Below are positions 56,662 to 64,000 of a stretch of 64,000 nucleotides of DNA, in pieces. The stretch's first letter is position 1, and every line of letters starts with the position of its first letter. A model generated the notes under the pieces. That model was given only the letters and a program-made list of their open reading frames with translations. It was not told where the DNA came from and did no database searches. The position numbers and the translations under genes were made by a program. Source of the DNA: Adenophora triphylla var. japonica (lineage: Eukaryota > Streptophyta > Magnoliopsida > Asterales > Campanulaceae); contig JAFEMH010001238.1 in NCBI GenBank assembly GCA_022495995.1, positions 124,001-188,000 of the forward strand, read 5' to 3'.

Positions 56662-57879
56662 CTATGTGTTCTCTTCTTTGGTGAAAGTTAGTTCGACAAA
56701 AAAATCTACCAGAGGTTGCGCTTGCAACGTCTTTCGAGGTCGATACTCAATATCAAACTTTGTCAGCTCAATTGCCCAATTGAGTAGTCGACTTGAGCTT
56801 TCTGTCTTGTGCAATATCTTCTTCAGGGGTGCATTGGTTATCACAAAAATAGGGTGGATGGAAAAATAATCCCGTAGCTTCCTTGCAGCAATCACCAAGG
56901 CGTAGGCCACCTTTTCTGCATTAAAATACCATCCTTCCACATCGGACAAGGCTTTGCTCACATAATACACCGGATTTTGGGCTCCCTTATCTTCTTGAAC
57001 TAACACTGCAACAACTGCATGATCTCCAGCTGATAGATATATGTATAAACTTTCCCCTTGGATCAGGTTACTGAGAAGAGGGGGAGAGGCGAGATATTCC
57101 TCAAGTTGTTGAAACGACGATGAGCATTCGGTTGTCCACTCAAAGGCTTTCGTTCCCCGCAAAGTTGTGAAGAAAGGGAGAGATCTCTTAGCTGAGAATT
57201 TCCTTGCAGTAACCCCAAACACACATTTACTCGGGTTCAGCTTCATGTTATTTGCTCGTAAGTTGGCTAACGTTTCTATTAGGTCAACTACATGACGTCT
57301 TGACTTGGTTTTGATGACCATGTCGTCGATGTAAGCCTCCATGTTTCGGCCAATTTGACTAGCAAATACTTTGTTTACCATTCTTTGGTAGGTAGCACCG
57401 GCATTTTTTAGCCCGAATGACATCTTTGTGTAACAGTATACCCCACTTGCTGCCAGAAAAACTGTCTTCTCAATGTCATCCTCATGCATTTTGATTTGGT
57501 GATAACCCGAATAAGCATCCAAGAAACTAAGGATGGCATGACCAGCGATGAAGTCGACCAACTTAACTATACGAGGCAAGGGATAACTGTCCAATGGGCA
57601 TGGCAGGTTCAAATCCGTGAAGTCCACACACATTCTCCACTTTCTATTGTCCTTCTGGACCATCACCACGTTCGCCAACCAGGTGGTGAATGATGCCTCC
57701 TTGATTATCCCTGCAATGAATAGCTTGTCGACCTCCTTGTCACGAGCAAAAACTCTCAGCTTTTGGCTCTTGAATTTCATGGCAGAGTTGACCTCGAGCC
57801 TATGCACCGCGACCTCTTCTTTGATTCCTTTCATGTCCTCGACTCTCCACACGAAGACATCCAAACTTTCTTTTAACAA
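56662..57879 (-). pseudogene. Element A reverse transcriptase and first RNase H
   Basis: A 405-codon frame, the longest of A. RT motifs: CVDFTDLNLPCPLDSYPLP (about residue 85), FLDAYSGYHQI, KMSFGLKNAGATY and the catalytic YIDDMVIKTKS (about 182-192). It is followed by PSKCVFGV and the first RNase H (LYIYLSAGDHAVVAVLVQE, SKALSDVEGWYFNAEK, ARKLRDYF). Weak points: part of the connection after KCVFGV is missing (about 25-30 residues up to FFTTLRGTKAFEWT). Upstream frame continuity is lost. Confidence 0.92.
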
Positions 57880-58403
57880 GGCGAATATTTCGGCCTTTTC
57901 CTCAGGTGATAGCTGCCACCTATCTTGATTCTTTGCTTGGGGTAGGCCGAGTTGGTTTCTACTTTTTCCAGCTCGTCTACTAGCTCTAGCTCTGGGCCAT
58001 CCCTAAACTGTAGGGTCTCAATAATGATTTTCCTAACTCTTCTCCTTTTTTCTGCTCCAAGATGTGGAGTCTCTACCTCAATCATGTCATCTAGCTCAGT
58101 AGCCATCTCATTGGTATTGGTGGCCCCCCGAGTTGGCTCAATCGCGAGGCATATGTTTCCAATGGTGACTTGGTCAACCAAAACTGTGACCTGCGTACCA
58201 TCTTGGCTGCTGGAGGGACATGTCGCCTCAGTCATGATGTGGTCATGTGAGGGATAGGTCGTCTTGTGCTGCACTGATTCCATCTCATCATCTACACACT
58301 GTATGGGAGCCAACATTGAAGTTGTAGTCACATACTTAGAAAATTTCCAGCCGGCCTCCGGAGTTTCTACCTTGAGCTCCCTCTTTTTCTTGGACCTTAA
58401 CAC
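57880..58403 (-). pseudogene. Element A protease/RT linker
   Basis: Acidic minus-strand frame 58403-57873, containing FRDGPELELVDELEKVETN just before the RT region. Low complexity apart from that, no known domain. Confidence 0.6.
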
Positions 58404-58880
58404 ATGGTTAAGATACTACCTAGCTGTTCCCAATACACATTCAACCCTAAGGGGGTAGGGAACTTAACCCTTTGATAGGGGATTGAGGGGATCATGCCCA
58501 ATGCGACCTGTTCAAGAATCCCCAATATAACATGGTAATCACTTATTACATCAATAACTACAAAAGTTACCTTGGCCGTGGTCCTCAAAGGATGTTGCCT
58601 GACGTCTACATCGAGCTCGATCTGACCCTTGGCGTCGACCATGTGGTTATGAAGCCTTCCAGTCAACCTGAGTAAGGCGACAATCTAGCATTTGTGAGTC
58701 CCATTTCGAGGAAAGTCTTATAGTAGAGAATATCCTTATAGGCCATGTGTCGACCAAAATCCTACTGGATGTGCAATTGTCAATTAACCACGGGTCGATC
58801 AAGCTCTGTTCTCTTGCTGCCATACCGGTTGCTAGCATGTAGGGGTAGAAGCTGATAACCTCCTCTTGCACACAACTACT
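58397..58880 (-). pseudogene. Element A retropepsin
   Basis: The frame 58871-58647 reaches SRILVDT, where the active-site Gly is replaced by Trp through a frame or base change. The frame 58666-58397 gives RTTAKVTFVVIDVISDYHVILG, the conserved protease C-terminal half. Inactive. Confidence 0.8.
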
Positions 58881-59961
58881 TGGTGGGATGTATGGAGCCT
58901 TGTTCAGCTAAAAAATTGAGCTTAAGGAATGTATTGCTCGTCTCCTCAGCGATTACTCCCAATGTCAGCCTAGGTTGCCTCGGCTCAGGTATCCCTCTAG
59001 CCGGTCGATCCCCAGGAAGGGGGCGATCTCCTTTCACGAACCTATCAAGTCTGCCATCATTCACCCACTTCTGGATGATACTTTTCAAACTCATACAATC
59101 CTCCGTATTGTGACCCGTATCCTTATGGCACTCACAATATTTACTGTTGTCCCGCCTAAACGTTTTGAGGATTCATGGGAACGGGAGGAGCCGAATCAAC
59201 AGTGTTTATGATCTCTGTTCGCTAACTGTGAGGGGAGTGAAGTTTTCAGGGACTCTTTTAGTCGCCCTAGCTCTGTTCTTCCCCTTATTATTGTTATCAA
59301 CTCTAGCCACCACCTCTTTGGACGACTCTCTTGCATCAGCATTCATAGAGCTCCTCTGCCTTTTCCTTTCTTTGCGTTCCTTAGCAACAACCACATCATA
59401 GGCCCTTTTAAATAGGTCTTTCCTCGTGGTCGCTCGCCTGACTTGTAGCTCATAATCTAAGTTAGGTGAGGACACTCCATTTCTGAAGTGGTTAATGACC
59501 TCTCTATCCGTCAAATCCTCCTCGATCTGGTTGACCAACTCTTTGAACCTTGTAAAGAAGCTCATGGTGCTTTCTGACTTCCCTTGAGCTATATAGTTCA
59601 TATATGTGATTGTATTTTAACGAGCCCCAATAGTTGAGAATCTCTCCAAAAACTTTCTCCTCATGTACCTCTACGAGTTGATGCAGCCTGTAGCCAAACC
59701 GCGGAACCAGGTTAGGGTGGCACTTGTAAACGTGCTGGTCAATGCCTTGCATAGCACATTATCCTTTGAGGAGACCAAACATATGTACGCCTTGAAATGC
59801 TGCATATGGTTCAAGGTGTTGGTCGTCCCCACATACTTCTCTAGGACGGGCAACTTGAATCCAGGCTCTAGGGGACCCTCGTCCAACATCCACTGAGCAA
59901 GGGGTCTAAGAGTGCTATCGTTTCGTTCGACCCTTCCATTCGTCACTTGGCGATCTGCTTC
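58876..59961 (-). pseudogene. Element A gag, main part
   Basis: Retrotransposon gag domain in minus frames: EPGFKLPVLEKYVGTTN, TSTFTSATLTWFRGL, then STMSFFTRFKELVNQIEEDL (frame 59601-59206), a basic segment (KERKERKRQR), then a zinc-knuckle-like CECHKDTGHNTEDC near 59145-59105 and the tail of frame 59094-58876 (PGDRPARGIPEPRQ). Frameshifts near 59620 and 59200. The 5' part lies beyond the hAT MITE. Confidence 0.85.
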
Positions 59962-59969
59962 TGTATCAT

Positions 59970-60476
59970 TAGGGATGGCAACGGGGCGGGTTCGGGATGG
60001 GTTTTTCATTTCCCAAACCCGCCACTATAGTGATCTACCCTTGCCCGAACCCGCCCCGCCCCGCCCCGAAATTTGCATTACCCGACCCCGCCCTGATAAT
60101 AAGCTCAGCAAAAATTTAAGAAACATTCAGCTGCAAGCTTTTGTGAGGAAATAAATTAAACCAACAAAATAATAATAACATTCAGCTTGATCCATACTTC
60201 AGGCCCAATGGCTAAACATAAATTGTTCAAACATTCAGGCTTCAGCAAAAAACATTTAGCTTGATTAAAAACATTCAGCAGAGTCCAAATCAGTAGCTAA
60301 TGTCATGCTTCAAGTGTATTTTAGTAATTTCCTAGTTAATCGGGGTGGGTTGGGGGCGGGGCGGGGGTAAACCCGAACCCTACAAAAACCCGACGGGTTT
60401 TCAATTTTGGATCCCCGGCATATTAGGGGCGGGTCTTTTCGGGTTCGGGGCGGGTTCGGGTTTTTTGTCATCCCTA
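59970..60476. mobile_element. hAT-type MITE in element A gag
   Basis: Begins TAGGGATGGCAACGGGG and ends TTGTCATCCCTA. 8-bp target duplication TGTATCAT/CGTATCAT (59962-59969, 60477-60484; one mismatch). Subterminal regions are dense in CGGGTTCGGG and its complement. 507 bp, non-coding, and GC-rich only at the ends. Confidence 0.9.
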
Positions 60477-60484
60477 CGTATCAT

Positions 60485-61289
60485 CTAACCTCCTCTTGAT
60501 GTTCAATATCTCTCTGGAATCTACATCGTCTCTGTGGTGGGGTATTGAATTGAAGTTCTGTCGTTCCTCTCTATGGTGCTGCCTTCGTGACGGTGTTCGT
60601 TCCCTTTCATTCCTTGGAGGTGTCCTTTCCCTTCTATCCCTCCTAGGAGGTGATCAACCTCCTCTTGGTGGCAACTTACCTCGGGCACAATCAGCTTCGA
60701 GCTGTCTCCTCTGTGCCGAGTCGGCCTCTTGCTCTCGGTTGCTATTTATCCTATCACGTAGGTCTCCAGTACGATCAACAGAATTGTTGGCTGGGCGTGG
60801 CCTATCGTTTCTCCTCTCATCCCCCGAAGGTCTAGGTGCCCCGTTGTCACATCGATGGGATATTTGCAACAAAGCTATCATTTGTGACCTACGGTCGTCC
60901 TTCTTGGAGACTCAGACAACTCGAGAAACTCATTTTGGACCTTGAGCAAACTTTGCAATACCTTTGCTCGCTCCAACAATATGTCCTTTCTGCTAGGGTG
61001 AAGATCTGAGGGACCTGCTATGTCGCCTGTAGCCGTTCGACCCATCTGAAGCTTCTTACTTTCTTGACCACCTCCTTGGGTGACCATTGATCTTTTCTCC
61101 CTCCTCATATCTTCGATCCTATGCCATCCGTCATTGTTAGAACAAGTGGGTCTCCTTATGGGGTTTCCAGGTGGAGGAGGAGGGTTTGTAGTGCGGTTCG
61201 TTGGTACTGTGCCTGGGTTGTTTCCACTATCATGTTCGTTGATGCATGGGATCGCCTGAGGTTGTGGTGATATGTCCGTCGGATGCCAT
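60485..61289 (-). pseudogene. Element A gag, N-terminal part
   Basis: ATG at 61289 (MASDGHITTT) starts the presumed gag, with stops soon after. Frames 61108-60878 and 60881-60654 continue (SKKLQMGRTATGDIAG; then a charged stretch rich in Arg and Asp, RRNDRPRPANNS). No domain is recognised in this N-terminal part. The role is inferred from position. Confidence 0.6.
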
Positions 61290-61757
61290 GTCTTAACAAG
61301 TTGATGGGATTTTGAGGTCTAGTGTTATTCGTATCCCGACAATGAAACCAAACTGATGATGCAGGAATCGATCTGGATTAGCATTAGTCTAGCATTAGGT
61401 GGATCTTCAGCAATTAGGACCTGAAGCCATGAACAAACGATTTGACGGGATGGTATCCGGCTAATACCCTCTGGCGTAATGATGAGATGTTGAGTTATAT
61501 GTTTGTAATAAACCGTATTGAAATTGCTTGATCTCAAAATAACTCAAATGACATTACCTTTTCACGTTGTATGTGGTTTGGTATATATAGTGTCGTTTAG
61601 GGGATGTTTACGAATCTCATGAATCACGAAGATAATGTGGGCGTAACGGTATTCGAGATTGTAGGAGACGGTTACAACTAACGACGTAGGTAGATGCACG
61701 TGTTGTTTGGTCGAGGTCGACTGAATGATCGAGTTCGACCTAATTTCGTTGAAGATG
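61290..61757 (-). repeat. Element A leader and 5' LTR (truncated)
   Basis: 61410-61757 matches the 3' LTR fragments (5165-5407 and 25751-25850), including the uninterrupted target of B (GTAAC, 61643-61647). Between the LTR and gag, a minus-strand TTGGTTTCATTGTCGGGA (about 61364-61347) may be a decayed primer site. The outer ~200 bp of the LTR are missing at 61757. Confidence 0.65.
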
Positions 61758-61930
61758 AGCGTTCGGGCTGGCCCGGCCCGGCCCGTTTGAAATCAACCCG
61801 CAGAGAACGGATATTTCCCAGCCCGCTATTGAGAGGCCCGCGGGCCAAGCCCGCTCCGGCCCGCCTATCTGGGTAGGATCCGGCCCGCACCGTTTGCCCG
61901 TCTGGCTGGGTTGGCGGGCTTTTCCTTTTT
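61758..61930. other. GC-rich segment with T run
   Basis: Very rich in GGCCCG and its complement, ending in GGCGGGCTTTTCC and a 15-base T run. Possibly part of another hAT-type MITE, or a truncated retroposon in reverse. No termini or duplication found. Confidence 0.4.
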
Positions 61931-63204
61931 TTTTTTTTTATACAAAATATGAAATGGGGTGAAGGGTAATTGAACCGTGGTCGGCTGGTCCTTGGGATGG
62001 GGTGAAGGGGATGCTTACCACTTGGACAGAAGCTTATTATTGATATGTATTCAAATGTTAAATGTTTTATTAATTTTTAACAGTTTCTATTAAGTTCTTA
62101 TCTGTGTATTAAATTATCTGTGTATTAAATTATTTTTTTTTGGATAGAAAATACTATTTTAGATGTTTGTTAATACTGATTTTTTTTTCAAAAAATTTTA
62201 TAAAAAAAGTTAAGAATTTTTAAAGAAATAAAACTTAACGAAATTAAAAGAAACTAAAGTATATAAAAGAAAAAAGGGACGGTACCCTTAAATTTTATTA
62301 ATTAAAATCTATTATACAATATAAGGAGCAAATAACTCCCTCTTATCTTTACATAAAAAGGGGTCAGGATTAATTCTCGACAAATTGATCCACGGGCTGA
62401 AAATCCTTCCCTCACTCCTCAACCGTCAGTAACATCCCAAAAAAAACTGAAACATTAAACCCTCCTCTCCCCCACTCTCCTCCTCATACGCCTCCATATC
62501 CATCTCCATCCCTTCCTCTGTTATCCCTCTTTCTCCGCCGCCACAAAGCCTCATGGCACCTCCTCCTCCTCCATACTGCGCTCACCCCATACGTCTACCT
62601 CAGTTACAGAAGAGTAACTATTGAGAGGTTGAGGGAAGAGAGCTGAGATCAGGAAATAGATTTGAAAATGGGGAAGGTGAAAAGGCGCCGATTGAAGAAG
62701 ATTGATAAGGCGATGAGGGGAGGTGGGGTGGGTAGGGACGATGGTGTGGGTGTTCTTCAAAGGAGGGTGGGGTGTACGCAGTGGGTTGTGACTGAGATGG
62801 GTGGATGTCGGTTGAGAGGTTGAGGGAAGAGAGACGACATTGACGAGAAGGGAGAAGGCTTTCGATTCTCTCGCTGGAATGGTAATTATCTAATTCTCAA
62901 TCAACTTTGTGTTTGTTGATTAATAATTTTCTCCTTCAAATAGCATAAAAGAGAGGATATCCACCGACTTCCAGTAACAAAGGCCGAATGAAAAAATTAA
63001 AGCCTACAGTATTCACTTAATTTCACCTACTTTTAATTGACAACCAAAATTTCTCCTATAGAGATGTCATACATTTGTCACCATATAGCAGGTAACTAGC
63101 AATAATGAACCCGTTAACGAAAGTGGTAATAGAAGCGAGCATATCCACCGAACAAAGAGTGATGCATATGCCACATCTGATATGTGAAGCTTTTAACACT
63201 TCGG
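61931..63204. other. Intergenic region upstream of eIF3h 3' end
   Basis: AT-rich to 62380. Then a CT-rich stretch (62400-62560) that looks like a plant 5' leader, with an ATG at 62552 opening only a short frame (MAPPPPPYCAHP). GAGGTTGAGGGAAGAGAG is repeated near 62623 and 62815. 62950-63204 should be the 3' UTR of eIF3h (minus). No gene is called. Confidence 0.5.
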
Positions 63205-64000
63205 TCAGTTATCTTGCAGATCCTTGGTCAAATATAATCTGCTAAAACTCTGGCCCGCAACACCATTGATTTGGTTGCTGTAGTTGGAAATTTGATTTGT
63301 TATGAGAAAGCTATCCAGCCTTGATGGTTCAGGGAGTGGCTTAAAGACGGGATTCGAAGGATTCTCCTCCGGTAATGGCTCTTCTCCAGCTGCTCTGCGT
63401 GCCATATTCTCAGCCCTTCTCTTCTGAAGCCATGCCTGCTGTTGGGCTTGCTGACGCGACAGGTTGCGATAGTAAAATTGAAACTTCTGCTGTTCCATTG
63501 ACAGATCATCCATGCATTCAATAAGAAATTCGACATTTCTCTCCATAAATGGATTTGTTGACAATTGTAGCCTATCATAGTCAGACTGAGTGACAGGTGA
63601 ATCAGCTTCTAATTCAGTCATAAAGGCACTTATTAGAGCGGAATTTGAAACCTTGATAGGAATCTCTTCAAAGATATCCACCCATGAAAGACTCTTCTCC
63701 CGTAACTTCTCTCCTGTGAAATTATTAGCGTGATCAAGTTCCATGGAAGAGTCCGAATGCTTCAGGGCCTTCAACGCCAAAATGCCTTGATTGGACTTGG
63801 AGGGGTCATAAATAATGCACACACATCGTCTTATATTCTCCTGATAATTCATAAAGGTCTCAATCAGCTCCACTGTCTGAAAAGATCCTAACAAGGTTGA
63901 CTGATACCAACCAACAGTGTTATTGTCGACATTGACCTCTCTAAGACATCTCATCATCTCAAGCTGATAATTAGCACCATCTGCCTCGATCTCCTCATCC
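63205..64000 (-). CDS. eIF3 subunit h (C-terminal ~264 codons, intronless here)
   Basis: eIF3h is a non-catalytic MPN-domain subunit of the eIF3 complex in the cytosol. In plants it helps reinitiation after upstream ORFs. The frame enters at the window edge with EEIEADGANYQLEMMRCLRE and runs open to TAA (63207-63205). Landmarks: VGWYQSTLLGS (MPN core; the metal-binding HxH motif of active MPN+ proteases is absent, as expected), NYQENIRRCVCIIYDPSKSN, LSWVDIFEEIPIKVSNSAL, the long helical DDLSMEQQKFQFYYRNLSRQQAQQQAW, and the C-terminus NGVAGQSFSRLYL. Plant eIF3h is about 337 residues, so roughly the first 70 are outside. No intron interrupts 795 bp, which is odd if the family's multi-exon structure holds. 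SMELDHANN departs from the usual FMELYRSNN. Either a conserved large exon or a processed retrocopy. Confidence 0.9.
   Translation of the reverse strand, partial: DEEIEADGANYQLEMMRCLREVNVDNNTVGWYQSTLLGSFQTVELIETFMNYQENIRRCVCIIYDPSKSNQGILALKALKHSDSSMELDHANNFTGEKLREKSLSWVDIFEEIPIKVSNSALISAFMTELEADSPVTQSDYDRLQLSTNPFMERNVEFLIECMDDLSMEQQKFQFYYRNLSRQQAQQQAWLQKRRAENMARRAAGEEPLPEENPSNPVFKPLPEPSRLDSFLITNQISNYSNQINGVAGQSFSRLYLTKDLQDN

Larger units (their letters stand above)
5147..61757 (-). mobile_element. Element A: host Tat-type Ty3/gypsy retrotransposon
   Basis: All of A's pol genes read on the minus strand, from gag near 61289 to the end of integrase at 30998. An extra gene runs the other way between integrase and the 3' LTR. 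A has two RNase H domains (normal and second type), as is typical of the Tat group. Removing inserted elements leaves about 10.9 kb. The left boundary is placed at TGTTCACGG (5147), where LTR similarity to the right copy fades. The right LTR is cut off at about 61757 by unrelated GC-rich DNA, so no target duplication can be shown. The element is old, with many stops and frameshifts, and hosts at least six independent insertions. Confidence 0.85.

Noticed and set aside
59970..60476. GC-rich CpG island or promoter
   Set aside because: Inverted TAGGGATG/CATCCCTA ends and an 8-bp duplication show it is a hAT-type MITE.
62551..62760. Small protein-coding gene near the CT-rich leader
   Set aside because: The minus frame is compositionally biased and the plus ATG at 62552 opens only about two dozen codons; no splice-supported continuation was seen.

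Overview
This window is nuclear DNA from a plant, most likely a eudicot. It holds pieces of three conserved plant genes: isopentenyl-diphosphate isomerase, methionine sulfoxide reductase A and translation factor eIF3h. Nearly everything else is plant-type transposable elements: Ty3/gypsy of the Tat/Ogre group, Ty1/copia, gag-only LTR elements, and Stowaway, PIF/Harbinger and hAT MITEs. The species cannot be told from the sequence.

Layout. Positions 1-2.8 kb are AT-rich intergenic DNA with a duplicated block, a Stowaway MITE and a Helitron-like 3' end. At 2.84-3.97 kb, diverged inverted repeats flank a broken antisense MsrA exon (a Pack-MULE-like arrangement). The last exon of IPP isomerase (+) lies at 4.06-4.32 kb. 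From about 5.15 to 61.76 kb the window is one old Tat-type element on the minus strand (element A, about 10.9 kb of its own sequence), opened up by nested insertions. The minus-strand eIF3h reading frame runs off the window from 63.2 kb.

Nesting inside A. (1) Its 3' LTR holds a copia remnant (B, 5408-25745), whose interior holds an Ogre/Tat element (C, 5722-24212, +) with two antisense genes in its 3' region. (2) Next come a PIF/Harbinger MITE carrying a Stowaway, and a small hAT MITE. (3) The RNase H/integrase junction of A is split by a gag-only LTR element (D, 32307-54387, TSD GAAAG). The 5' LTR of D holds a copia element (E, 33110-41139, TSD CGATC), and the interior of D holds a second gag-only element of the same family (F, 44743-51899). 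(4) A solo LTR (G, 54429-56262, TSD ACCCT) sits in the second RNase H domain of A. (5) A hAT MITE (59970-60476) sits in the gag gene of A. Most insertions are confirmed by target-site duplications and several by an uninterrupted copy of the target elsewhere in the window.

All retroelement coding regions carry stops or frameshifts, so no element looks autonomous. The most interesting signals are non-coding: (a) a two-stem RNA-like motif with an outer CTACG/CGTAG stem and a variable but always complementary inner stem, seven copies in C, D and F; (b) paired, family-specific CpG palindromes ahead of TATA boxes in LTR promoters and ahead of the antisense-gene promoters of C; (c) a copy of the primer-binding-site core inside the U5 end of three LTR types; (d) several tandem arrays whose units are themselves hairpins.
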